The translations under genes were made by a program, and so were the position numbers. This document shows, piece by piece, positions 42,829 to 51,113 of a stretch of 64,000 nt of DNA. This DNA comes from Lentzea sp. NEAU-D7. GTDB lineage: Bacteria > Actinomycetota > Actinomycetes > Mycobacteriales > Pseudonocardiaceae. The stretch lies in the NCBI RefSeq assembly GCF_026242055.1, contig NZ_JAPJDL010000002.1, positions 62,001 through 126,000 on the forward strand, written 5' to 3'. Under the pieces are notes generated by a model. It was not told the origin of the DNA. It saw nothing but the letters and a program-made list of their open reading frames with translations, and made no database searches. Position 1 is the first letter of the stretch. Each line of letters begins with the position of its first letter.

Positions 42829-43392
42829 ATGATCGATCCGGAGCAACTGCTCAGCCAGTACGAGGGCAAGCTCGCCGAGGCTCAGGCCAAGAGCGACGCC
42901 ATCCGCGAGAACCTCGCGACCCTGCAGGTCACCGAACGCAGTCAGGACGGGCAGATCACGGTGACCGTGAACGACTCGGGCAACCTGGTCGGCCTGCAGC
43001 TCGGGCAGGCGCTGCAGCGCAAGGACGGTGCTGCGGTGGCGCAGGACATCCTGCGCACGCTGCAGGCCGCGCAGAGCAAGATCGCGAACACGGTTCAGGA
43101 GGCCATGGCGCCGTTGATGGGCGCCGACTCCGAAGCCATGCGCATGATGATGGACAAGCTGCGCAGCGCTCAGCCGCCGCCTCCGGCCGAGCAGTACGTG
43201 CCCGGCGGCGGTGGATGGGGCCCCGCCGAGTCGCGCCTGGGCGCCATCGAGGACGACGGCGTGCCGCCGCCGCCTCAGGCTCGCCCGTGGCAACCTCCCC
43301 AGACCCGGTCGCAACAGCCTCCGCAGCCGCCCCGGCGCCGTCCGGCCGAGGACGATGACGACGACTTCGGCAACGGAGGATTCCTCCGATGA
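42829..43392 (+). CDS. YbaB/EbfC-family protein linked to type VII secretion
   Basis: A 187-aa protein with a YbaB fold: ITVTVNDSGNLVGLQLGQAL in the beta region and long helices at residues about 1-35 and 60-105. The C-terminal 70 residues are Pro/Gln-rich and acidic (RRRPAEDDDDDFGNGGF). In actinobacteria such YbaB genes often start cassettes with ESX-secreted proteins. It overlaps the next gene by 4 bp. Whether it binds DNA here is unknown. Confidence 0.85.
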   Translation: MIDPEQLLSQYEGKLAEAQAKSDAIRENLATLQVTERSQDGQITVTVNDSGNLVGLQLGQALQRKDGAAVAQDILRTLQAAQSKIANTVQEAMAPLMGADSEAMRMMMDKLRSAQPPPPAEQYVPGGGGWGPAESRLGAIEDDGVPPPPQARPWQPPQTRSQQPPQPPRRRPAEDDDDDFGNGGFLR

Positions 43393-43685
43393 ACTACCGC
43401 ATCGACCTCGGCGAGATGGAAAGCCACGCAGGCCGGATCAACGAGATCGGCGGGCGCATCAACACCGCCGTCGGCGCGGGCAGCTCGGCCGAGAACTCCG
43501 AGGCGTTCGGGCTGCTCGGCATTCCGCTCGCGGCCATCTGCTTCGGCGCTCAGCACATGGCGATGAACGTGCTGAAGGAGGCCGCTCAGGCCGCCACCGA
43601 CCACCACAAGCGGGTGCTCGCGTGGCGCGACGACGTGAAGAACAACGAAGAGACGCAGCGTGACCGCTTCAAGGTCGAGGACTGA
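43389..43685 (+). CDS. EspC/DUF2580-like type VII secretion target
   Basis: A 98-aa helical-hairpin protein: LGEMESHAGRINEIGGRINTAV (helix 1), the GLLGIPLA turn and AAICFGAQHMAMNVLKEAAQ (helix 2). The size and pattern match ESX-1 secretion-associated EspC-like proteins. A classical YxxxD/E export motif is not obvious at the C-terminus. It overlaps the next gene by 1 bp, so they probably act together. Confidence 0.85.
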   Translation: MNYRIDLGEMESHAGRINEIGGRINTAVGAGSSAENSEAFGLLGIPLAAICFGAQHMAMNVLKEAAQAATDHHKRVLAWRDDVKNNEETQRDRFKVED

Positions 43686-44736
43686 TGACCACTCCGAGCG
43701 TGGGGCCCGCACCAGCCCCGAACCCGTTGATCCGCAAGGGTTCCGAGACTCCGGCCACCGAGGGCGCGGGGATGTTCCACGACGCCACCGAAGCGGTCAA
43801 GGGTTTCGCCGACGGCAACTGGGCCGAGGGTCTGCTGAACCTGGCCAGCGCGGCCGGTGACTTCGCCAAGCTCGCCACCGATCCGCTCGCGTACCTGTTC
43901 AGCGCAGGCATCGGCTGGTTGTTCGAGCACGTCAGCTTCCTCAAGGAACCGCTCGACTGGCTGACCGGCGACCAGCAGACGCTGGACGGCATGGCACAGA
44001 CGTGGCAGTCCGTCGGCAGCTACATGGACGAGATCTCCACCGACCTCAAGAGCGCTGTCAGCAAGGACGCCGGCCAGTGGCTGGGCGACGACTCGGTCGC
44101 CTACCGCGCGTTCGGCGAGGACCGCGCGGACACCTATGGCGCTGTCGGCACCGCGGCCAGCGGCATGGGCATCCTGGTCACGATCTGCCGGACGATCCTC
44201 AAGGTCGTCCGCGACATCGTGCGTGATCTGATCTCCGAGGCGATCGGCAAGCTGATCAGCATCTGCCTGCGCTGGGCTCCGGCGATGGCGGCGTTCGGCG
44301 CGGGTGTCGCCGGAGCCGTCGCCGAATGCGTGCCCACCGCGGTGCGGTACGCGAACAAGTGCATCGAGTGGTGCCGCAAGCTGACCAGCGCGTTCGGCAA
44401 GGCGGGCGGCCTGTTCAAGAAGCTCGACGACATCCTCGCCAACGCGCCAGCAAGAACCTCGCGAAGAGCGGCGACGACTTCGTGACGGTGCTGCGCGCGG
44501 GCCAGGCCGCGGACGTCGCCCGCCAGACGAGGGCGTTCAACTTCCGCGAGATGGCGTCGGAGGCGGGCCAGGCAGCCAAGAAGGTCGTCGTCGACGGCGT
44601 CACCGGTCTGCCGAAGGACATCGGCCCCGCCATGGGCGAGGAGTTCCGCAAGGAGGTCGCGAAGGTCTGGGACAACGGTGGCTGGCTGAACTGGCGTGAG
44701 CTGCAGCAAAAAGAGGACGAGGAGAAGAAGGCATGA
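43685..44736 (+). pseudogene. WXG100-like type VII substrate gene with an internal frameshift
   Basis: The first frame (43685-44485, 266 aa) has an N-terminal Pro-rich leader, WLTGDQQTLDGMAQTWQSVG and a helical hairpin region typical of WXG100/LXG-like proteins, then a hydrophobic central region with several Cys. Near 44441-44452 the conserved frame shifts by -1: SKNLAKSGDDFVTVLRAGQA continues in the frame ending at 44736, which overlaps the next gene's ATG (atga). With one base restored the product is about 350 aa. No slippery heptamer is seen, so a mutation or sequencing error is more likely than programmed frameshifting. Confidence 0.7.
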
Positions 44737-45215
44737 CAGCACTGCATCGCGTCTTCGCCTTCCTGCTCGTCCCGTTCCTCGGCTACCTGCTCGGAGCCAC
44801 GATCTTCAACTTCTTCTGGGACAAGGCCGAACCCGGCGATCTGAAGAACGCCGACATGATCGCGGTGGCGCAGTCCTGCGAGCGCAAGGGCCCCGTAGCC
44901 CTGCGAGGGTTCGGCTACTACTACGACTGCAGGATCGAGCGCCGGTTCAAGAGCGGCACCGTCAACACGTCGATCGTGACCGGTTGGCTCGACCCGTCGG
45001 ACATCGGCAAGCAGTACGCCGCTCACACCATGCGGCGTGCGCAGTCCGCGCCGGACGAACGGCCTCACATCTTCGTCGGCTGGTTGTGCACGTTCGTGTT
45101 CGCGGTACTGTTCTTGATCCTGTGGGCGAAGATCGCCGTTCCGGCCTTCCCGGAGAGGTTCCGGAAGATGCCGGAGGACCTCGAGCAGCCCGAGCAGTCG
45201 AAGCCGCCGAGCTAG
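44733..45215 (+). CDS. Two-helix membrane protein of the type VII cassette (DUF6346-like)
   Basis: A 160-aa protein: N-terminal helix (FAFLLVPFLGYLLGATIFNFF), an extracytoplasmic domain with two cysteines (SCERKG, YYYDCRIERRF) and a second helix (IFVGWLCTFVFAVLFLILW). The topology recalls DUF6346 proteins, a name I give without certainty. Its ATG overlaps the previous stop. It could be an immunity or partner protein for the secreted product; that is inference. Confidence 0.75.
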   Translation: MTALHRVFAFLLVPFLGYLLGATIFNFFWDKAEPGDLKNADMIAVAQSCERKGPVALRGFGYYYDCRIERRFKSGTVNTSIVTGWLDPSDIGKQYAAHTMRRAQSAPDERPHIFVGWLCTFVFAVLFLILWAKIAVPAFPERFRKMPEDLEQPEQSKPPS

Positions 45216-45231
45216 TGGCGCGACTACACCA

Positions 45232-46371
45232 CTAGGCGAAGAGGATCTCGCCGATCTCGCCCGCCACCTCACGACCGGCCGCCGGCCTCAAGCGGGACAA
45301 CAACTTGCTGAACGCGGTCAGGTCGATGTGGACGGTCGCGGACTGCACCTGGCGGATGTCGTCGAGCAGTCCCTCGACCAGTTCGCAGGCGTGGTCGACC
45401 TCGCCCGCCGCGCCGTGGGCCAGTGCTCTGCGCAGGCCGAAGCGGGTGCGGGCGCGCAGGGCCGTGGGGGCGATCAGCGGCATCTGGTCGTCGAGGATGG
45501 CGGCGGCCTCCGCGTGGCGGCCGAGGTCGTGGAACGACCAGGCCCGCGCGATGGCCACCTGGTCGATCAGACTCGTTGTGCCGTAACGGGAATCGCTCAC
45601 GGCGCGCTGGAGTTCGTCGGCGCGGTCCAGGGCGGCCTGGCAGCGGTCGGAGGCTCCGGCCAGGGCGTAGCCCTGGGCCTCGCGCTGGGCGGCCACGGCC
45701 TGCACGGCGGTCGAGCGGGACTTGCCCGCCTTGCGGGCGAAGGTGACGGTGGCGTGGGCGTCGCCGCGGTAGAGCGCGAACTCCGATGCGCGGACGTACG
45801 CGTAGGCCTCCAGGTCCGGGTCGCCGCCCTTCGCGGCGTACTGGACCGCGCGGCGGGTGAGCTCGGCCGCCGAGGCGTCGTCGCCGCGTTCCTGTTCCAT
45901 CCAGCCCGCGTACTCGGCGTAGCGGGCGGCCAGCAGCCACAGGCCGCGGCCCAGGCCGGGGTCGTCGGCGGAGCGGGCCATGGAACTCAGGGCGTCGACC
46001 TGCGGACGCAGGCTCGACAGCACCACCTCCGGGCTCAGGCGGTGGCCGAGGGCGCGGTGGTGGTCGAACATCGAGTCGAAGGTGAGCAGCGTGGCGTGGT
46101 CGCTCGGGATGGGGCGCGCCGGGGCGTTCGCCAGCTCGATCAGGTGACCGTCGGCCTGCAGGACGTTGTCGAAGAGCCTGGCCATTTCGGGGTTCGGGTG
46201 AACCTGACCGTTCTCGATCTTGCTGAGGTGTCCCTTGCTGTACGGTACGAGGCCGGTCATCTGGCTGAGTGAGAGGCCGCGCTCGTTGCGCAGGCGGCGA
46301 ACCTCCTGGGCGAACGTGGGCGACAACGGCTTCACCACCCCTCCCCCAGAAGTGTGTAGGTCGTCAAACAC
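45232..46371 (-). CDS. HTH regulator with TPR-like C-terminal domain
   Basis: A 379-aa protein with an XRE HTH at about residues 20-75 (QEVRRLRNERGLSLSQMTGL, YSKGHLSKIENGQVHPNP) followed by about 290 helical residues with repeat-like pairs (RAVQYAAKGGDPDLEAYAYV, EAQGYALAGASDRCQAALDR), typical of peptide-binding tetratricopeptide regions. The start may be the GTG at 46338 or 46335 rather than 46371. It is divergent from the Nudix gene by 86 bp and probably controls it. Confidence 0.88.
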   Translation of the reverse strand: MFDDLHTSGGGVVKPLSPTFAQEVRRLRNERGLSLSQMTGLVPYSKGHLSKIENGQVHPNPEMARLFDNVLQADGHLIELANAPARPIPSDHATLLTFDSMFDHHRALGHRLSPEVVLSSLRPQVDALSSMARSADDPGLGRGLWLLAARYAEYAGWMEQERGDDASAAELTRRAVQYAAKGGDPDLEAYAYVRASEFALYRGDAHATVTFARKAGKSRSTAVQAVAAQREAQGYALAGASDRCQAALDRADELQRAVSDSRYGTTSLIDQVAIARAWSFHDLGRHAEAAAILDDQMPLIAPTALRARTRFGLRRALAHGAAGEVDHACELVEGLLDDIRQVQSATVHIDLTAFSKLLSRLRPAAGREVAGEIGEILFA

Positions 46372-46457
46372 CCGAATGCGGAATGTCCATTAATTGGCCT
46401 GTGATTGACGATCAACTGGGCCTATCTGGAGCCGTCGGCGGTGGTTCCATGTGAGTC

Positions 46458-47039
46458 ATGGTGATGACGCGGTTCGACGAGGCGGCTGGTGTGGTGATGG
46501 TCTGGCAGCGCTTGGCGACCAACGTGGTCCACCGGTCGCAGTGGTTCGAGGTGCGCGCCGACAGCGTCGTCAGACCTGATGGCGGTCATGGCACCTACAC
46601 GCACGTCGTGGCACCGGCGTCGGTCACCGTCCTCGCGATCCAGGACGACGACGAGGTCGTGCTGACCCGTCAGTGGATCTACACGCACGGCGGCACCGAG
46701 TGGCGACTACCCGGCGGCGCCGTCGACGAGGCGGACCCCGATCCGCTGGCCGCGGCACGTCGTGAGCTCGCCGAGGAAACCGGGCTGCGGGCGGCGAAGT
46801 GGGAGCGGCTCGGCCAGATCCACGGCGCCGACAGCCTGAGCAACCACGTCGACCACATCTTCCTGGCCACCGAGCTCACCCAGGGCGAGCCGGCGCTCGA
46901 ACCCGGTGAGGCGGACCTGCGCGTGCGGACCATGCCGTTCTGCCACGCGCTCGACCTCGTCCGGCAGGGCATGCTCCCGCACGCCGGCAGTTCGCACGCC
47001 CTGCTCGTCATGGCGTTGCGCCGCACGAACCAGAAATAA
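46458..47039 (+). CDS. Nudix hydrolase
   Basis: A 193-aa Nudix enzyme. The box is GGAVDEADPDPLAAARRELA followed by EETGL, with two extra residues compared with the canonical G-x5-E-x7-REUxEExGU. It hydrolyses nucleoside diphosphates linked to another group, perhaps ADP-ribose. The ATG at 46497 (MVWQRLATN) is an alternative start. The divergent HTH regulator may sense its product. Confidence 0.9.
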   Translation: MVMTRFDEAAGVVMVWQRLATNVVHRSQWFEVRADSVVRPDGGHGTYTHVVAPASVTVLAIQDDDEVVLTRQWIYTHGGTEWRLPGGAVDEADPDPLAAARRELAEETGLRAAKWERLGQIHGADSLSNHVDHIFLATELTQGEPALEPGEADLRVRTMPFCHALDLVRQGMLPHAGSSHALLVMALRRTNQK

Positions 47040-47170
47040 TGCCCCGAGGGTTTCCTCATTCAGCGTGAAACAGGAAACCCGTTCTCATTCGACTGGCGAA
47101 AAGCCACTCTTGGTGCATCGGCGAGAACATCAGCCCGAAAGCCAGTCAGAATGAGAAGGTGAATTCTTCG

Positions 47171-47272
47171 ATGAGAATGATCTGCTCACTCGCCACCGTT
47201 GTGAAGGTTGCCGCGATCTGCCTTTTCGTGGGATTCATGGCCGGCAGCGTCTTCATCGCGACGGTGATCTGA
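47171..47272 (+). CDS. Single-helix membrane micropeptide
   Basis: An ATG at 47171 with gagaagg upstream opens a 33-aa frame ending in TGA at 47270-47272. Residues 9-33 are almost wholly hydrophobic (KVAAICLFVGFMAGSVFIAT), with two cysteines (CSL, ICL). It looks like a transmembrane peptide. Not a known family. It is one of two tiny frames in the 326-bp gap after the Nudix gene. Confidence 0.45.
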   Translation: MRMICSLATVVKVAAICLFVGFMAGSVFIATVI

Positions 47273-47322
47273 CTCCGCTTCGGACTGCGGTTCTCCCTGG
47301 CCATCAAAGGGAGGTGTCAGCC

Positions 47323-47355
47323 GTGGAACCGCACTTCTGCATCGAGATGATCTGA
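47323..47355 (+). CDS. Ten-residue open frame with a strong ribosome site
   Basis: A GTG at 47323 preceded by gggaggtg opens a 10-codon frame (MEPHFCIEMI) ending in TGA at 47353-47355. The ribosome site is better than that of most genes here. It might be a leader or signalling peptide, or chance. The rest of the gap (47040-47170, 47273-47322) shows nothing else. Confidence 0.3.
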   Translation: MEPHFCIEMI

Positions 47356-47365
47356 GTGTCTCCGG

Positions 47366-48325
47366 CTATCCGCGTGGCGTCCACTGCACGCCGTAGCCGC
47401 GGCCCTGACGAGGGTGTGGGAACTGCACGTCTATCTCACCGATCTCGTCCAGCGGCAACGACTGCGGCCAGGGCGTCAGGTCATCGGTGTCGCGCGCCAG
47501 GGCTTCCTCGACGCGCCACACCGACTCCGGCAGGTCGTCCCGGTCGAACCGCACCCGCAACCGGAACGACTCGCACATCCGCTCCGGCCAGAACACGTAG
47601 GTCGGACGCATCGATTGTCCGCGCGGTACCCGCACCTCGAGTGCGAACTGGTGTGTTTGCCCTGCGTTGAGGGGTCGGGGCAACCGCAGCTTCATCAAGA
47701 AGCGCCGCGGGGACGGACGTTCGTGGCCGATGAGCTCGACCCCGTGCAACACCTCCACGTCCAGGTCGCCCGGAGCGCCGTCGGGCGTGGGGGAGGGGAT
47801 CGTGATCGACCACGCGATCTCGTTGACACCGTCGGTGTCGGCCACCACGGTCCGGCGTTCCGTGCACGCGGGCGTCGGACCGTCCAGCTTCAGCAGCGCG
47901 TCGAACTCCTTGACGTGCCACAGTTCCGACGGCGCCACGTGCGTCGTCGAAGGAGCCGGCTGCAGCGCCACCTCCACCAGGCGCTGCAGTCCGGCGTCCA
48001 TCCTCCTGCGCACCGTTCGCGCACCGCGGTCCTGTTGTCTCGCGAGCCACTCGATGCGTTCGTTGAGGAACCGGAACTGCGCCTCGTCGTGCAGTCCGAG
48101 CGGCGCCAGAACGGCGTTGCGAACCTCCACCGGGAAAGCGCGCGCGGCGTTCGCGACCCAGTCGCGCAGTTTCGTCCGCACCGCTTCCGCGCCATCCGTC
48201 TCGACGACGCCGCAGACCTGGCGCAGCGCCGGACCGACGTGCAAGTCGATACCGGGAGTCTGCACACCGCGCCCTCGGCACAGGGTGCGCAGTTCTTCCA
48301 TCAGCTGCTCAGGTGAGACAGGCAT
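47366..48325 (-). CDS. Conserved hypothetical protein (319 aa)
   Basis: A cytosolic 319-aa protein. The N-terminal 100 residues are helical (PEQLMEELRTLCRG, AEAVRTKLRDWVANAARAFP), then a linker and a beta-rich C-half (SITIPSPTPDGAPGDLDVEV, FALEVRVPRGQSMRPTYVFW). It resembles proteins I have seen in actinomycetes but cannot name. The ATG at 48325 has ggagg 4 bp upstream; an ATG at 48358 lacks one. It is convergent with the micropeptide region. Confidence 0.7.
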   Translation of the reverse strand: MPVSPEQLMEELRTLCRGRGVQTPGIDLHVGPALRQVCGVVETDGAEAVRTKLRDWVANAARAFPVEVRNAVLAPLGLHDEAQFRFLNERIEWLARQQDRGARTVRRRMDAGLQRLVEVALQPAPSTTHVAPSELWHVKEFDALLKLDGPTPACTERRTVVADTDGVNEIAWSITIPSPTPDGAPGDLDVEVLHGVELIGHERPSPRRFLMKLRLPRPLNAGQTHQFALEVRVPRGQSMRPTYVFWPERMCESFRLRVRFDRDDLPESVWRVEEALARDTDDLTPWPQSLPLDEIGEIDVQFPHPRQGRGYGVQWTPRG

Positions 48326-48565
48326 CCGTCCTCCGCGCGGAAATGCTTTGCCGGGCATGTCGGGCTTACCTGATCGGACGTTACTCCGGATGCACCATCC
48401 GGGTGAACGTGAATGTCGGCAGAGGAAGGGATTGTTCTACACCGTCTCACGAGATGATCACCGCCGAACGACTGATGTCCCGACCCGCTCCGCACCGGTA
48501 ACGTGCTGGTCACGGGCGGTTACTTCCTCCGGTGGCCGCCGACCCTGCCGATGGAGGTTGTATTC

Positions 48566-50389
48566 GTGCTGCGCACATTGTTGAGCTTCGCCACGGTGTT
48601 CTCGCTGATCAGCGGCGTTCCTGCCGTCGCTGCCCCGGCCGAGGGCGCCTACCTGCTGCAGTTCCGCACCACCCTGTCCGACGGCCAGCGCCACCAGCTC
48701 GAGGGCCTCGGCGTGCGGCTCGGCGCGTTCGTCCAGGACGGCACCTACCTCGCCCGCATGACGAACACCGCGCGCGTCGCGCGGCTGAGCTACGTGCGGG
48801 AGGTGAAGCCGTTCCAGGCCCAGCCGCGGATCATGGCGCTGGGCGGCTCGTCCGACTACCTGATCACGCTGGTCGAGCAGGACGAGGCCGACCAGAAGGC
48901 CGTCGCCGCCAAGGTGAAGTCCTTGGGCGGCAGGGTGAACGTCATCTCCGAGAGCCGTGAGCACATCATGGCCACCTTGGACGCCGGGCAAGCCGCACAG
49001 CTCGCGAAGCTGCCCGCCGTGATCGCGATCGACCCGGTGTCCTCGCCGGAGGCCGACATGGCGATCTCGCGCGAGTCGTCCGGGGCCAACCACGTCGAGA
49101 GCGCCGGCGGCTACAAGGGCCAGGGCGTGCGGGGCGAGGTGATGGACGGCGGGCTGCGCACCACGCACCAGGAGTTCCGCGCCCGTCCGCCGCTGATGCA
49201 CACCGGGAACTCGACGAGCACCTCGCACGGCACGTCGACGTACGGGCAGATCTTCGCGTCCGGCGTCTCGTCCGCGCACCGCGGCCTGCTGCCCGAGGGG
49301 CAGGGCATCTTCGCGATCTACGGCTCCGGCGACCGCTACGCCCACACCAAGCAGCTCGTGGACCCGGCCGGGCAGTACCGGGCGGTGTTCCAGTCCAACA
49401 GCTGGGGTGACGCGCTCACCACGTCCTACAACTCGATCTCGCAGCAGATGGACCGGATCGTGTTCGACCACGACCTGCTGATCTGCCAGTCGCAGAGCAA
49501 CGCGGGCACCAGGAGCTCGCGCCCGCAGGCATGGGCGAAGAACGTGCTGTCGGTCGGCGGGCACTACCACTACAACACCGCCTCGCGCACCGACGACAAG
49601 TGGAACGGCGGAGCGTCCATCGGCCCCGCCGCCGACGGCCGCATCAAGCCGGAGCTCTCGAACTTCTACGACCGCATCGACACCACGACGTCCACCAGCG
49701 ACACCGCCTACACGACGTCGTTCGGCGGCACGTCCGGCGCCACGCCGATCACCTGCGGCAACGCCGGTCTGCTGTTCCAGATGTGGTCCGACGGCGTGTT
49801 CGACGGCGCCCCCGGCAAGAAGCGCGACGTGTTCGCGTCCCGCCCCCACGCCGCGACCGCCAAGGCGCTGCTGATCAACACCGCGGACCAGCACGCGTTC
49901 TCCGGCACCACGCACGACCAGACCCGCACGCACCAGGGCTGGGGCACGGCGTCGGTCCGCAACCTCTACGACCGCGCGAAGGCGGGCGGCTGGAAGCTGC
50001 CGGTCCTGGTGAACGAGACCGACCTGCTGACCACCGGTCAGTCGCGCAAGTACACCGTGGCGTCCAACGGCCAGACGCCGCTGCGCGCGACGCTGGCCTA
50101 CACCGACCCGGCCGGTTCGCCGACCGCGGCCAAGGCGACCGTCAACGACCTGACGCTGAAGGTCACCGCCCCCAACGGCACCGTCTACTGGGGCAACAAC
50201 GGCCTGCTGGCCGGCAACTGGTCCACGTCCGGCGGTGTCGCGAACACCGTCGACACCGTGGAGAACGTCCTCGTCCAGACGCCCGCCGCGGGCAACTGGA
50301 CGGTCGAGGTGATCGCGACCTCGGTCAACGTGGACGGTCACGTCGAGACCACCGCGACCGACGCCGACTACGCGCTGGTCGTGTCCTAG
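48566..50389 (+). CDS. Secreted S8 (subtilisin-like) serine protease
   Basis: A 607-aa protein: Sec signal peptide (VLRTLLSFATVFSLISGVPA), a propeptide-like region of about 130 residues, then the catalytic domain with Asp194 (VMDGG), His221 (SHGTST) and Ser390 (GGTSGATP), and a C-terminal beta-sandwich P-domain-like segment (NDLTLKVTAPNGTVYWGNNG). The GTG at 48566 is chosen because ggagg lies 7 nt upstream and the leader begins there. It likely degrades protein outside the cell. Confidence 0.92.
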   Translation: MLRTLLSFATVFSLISGVPAVAAPAEGAYLLQFRTTLSDGQRHQLEGLGVRLGAFVQDGTYLARMTNTARVARLSYVREVKPFQAQPRIMALGGSSDYLITLVEQDEADQKAVAAKVKSLGGRVNVISESREHIMATLDAGQAAQLAKLPAVIAIDPVSSPEADMAISRESSGANHVESAGGYKGQGVRGEVMDGGLRTTHQEFRARPPLMHTGNSTSTSHGTSTYGQIFASGVSSAHRGLLPEGQGIFAIYGSGDRYAHTKQLVDPAGQYRAVFQSNSWGDALTTSYNSISQQMDRIVFDHDLLICQSQSNAGTRSSRPQAWAKNVLSVGGHYHYNTASRTDDKWNGGASIGPAADGRIKPELSNFYDRIDTTTSTSDTAYTTSFGGTSGATPITCGNAGLLFQMWSDGVFDGAPGKKRDVFASRPHAATAKALLINTADQHAFSGTTHDQTRTHQGWGTASVRNLYDRAKAGGWKLPVLVNETDLLTTGQSRKYTVASNGQTPLRATLAYTDPAGSPTAAKATVNDLTLKVTAPNGTVYWGNNGLLAGNWSTSGGVANTVDTVENVLVQTPAAGNWTVEVIATSVNVDGHVETTATDADYALVVS

Positions 50390-50392
50390 AGA

Positions 50393-51013
50393 TCATTCGA
50401 ACCGGGCCGGGTCACCCGCGCCGTAGCGGATGATCTCGGCCTCGCCGCTCGAGAAGTCCACCACCGTGGTGGGCGTGGTGCCGCACTCCCCGGAGTCGAT
50501 CACCGCGTCCACCACGTGGTCGAGGCGTTCCTTGATCTCCCAGCCCTGCACGAGCGGCTCGGCCTCGTCGGGCAGCAGCAGCGTGCTGGTGAGCAGCGGC
50601 TCACCCATCGCGTCGAGCAGCGCCTGCGTGACGACGTGGTCGGGGATGCGCGCGCCCACCGTCTTCTTCTTCGGGTGCATCATGCGGCGCGGCACCTCCT
50701 TCGTCGCGGGCAGGATGAACGTGTAGCCGCCCGGCGTCGAGGCCTTGACCGCGCGGAACACGGCGTTGTCGACGACCACGAACTGGCCGAGCTGGGCGAA
50801 GTTCTCGCACATCAGCGTGAAGTGGTGCTTGTCGTCGAGCTTGCGGATCTCCCGGATGCGGTCGATGCCGTCCTTGTTGCCGAGGCGGCAGCCGAGCGCG
50901 TAGCAGGAGTCGGTCGGGTACGCGATCAGGCCGTCCTCCTGCAGGATCCGCACAGCCTGGTCGATGGCGCGCTTCTGCGGGTTGACCGGGTGGACGTCGA
51001 GGTACTTGGCCAT
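50393..51013 (-). CDS. YrdC/Sua5/YciO-family protein (threonylcarbamoyl-AMP synthase-like)
   Basis: A 206-aa protein of the YrdC fold. GLIAYPTDSCYALGCRLGNK and KLDDKHHFTLMCENFAQLGQ, with basic residues in the nucleotide site (PKKKTVGARIPDH), fit threonylcarbamoyladenylate synthase or the YciO branch. The N-terminal MAKYLDVHPVNPQKR is more YciO-like. YrdC makes the precursor of t6A in tRNA; YciO's role is less clear. Convergent with the protease. Confidence 0.88.
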   Translation of the reverse strand: MAKYLDVHPVNPQKRAIDQAVRILQEDGLIAYPTDSCYALGCRLGNKDGIDRIREIRKLDDKHHFTLMCENFAQLGQFVVVDNAVFRAVKASTPGGYTFILPATKEVPRRMMHPKKKTVGARIPDHVVTQALLDAMGEPLLTSTLLLPDEAEPLVQGWEIKERLDHVVDAVIDSGECGTTPTTVVDFSSGEAEIIRYGAGDPARFE

Positions 51014-51113
51014 GGCCGGTGAGCTTAGGCGGATGATCCGGGGGGCGGCATTTCGGCTCGCGCACGTTGATAACCTGGGCGTACTTCTTTCCCTGGTTTG
51101 GAGACCCCTAGCG

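Noticed and set aside
44440..44455. Programmed -1 frameshifting in the WXG100-like gene
   Set aside because: No X-XXY-YYZ heptamer and no evident downstream pseudoknot; mutation or sequencing error is simpler.
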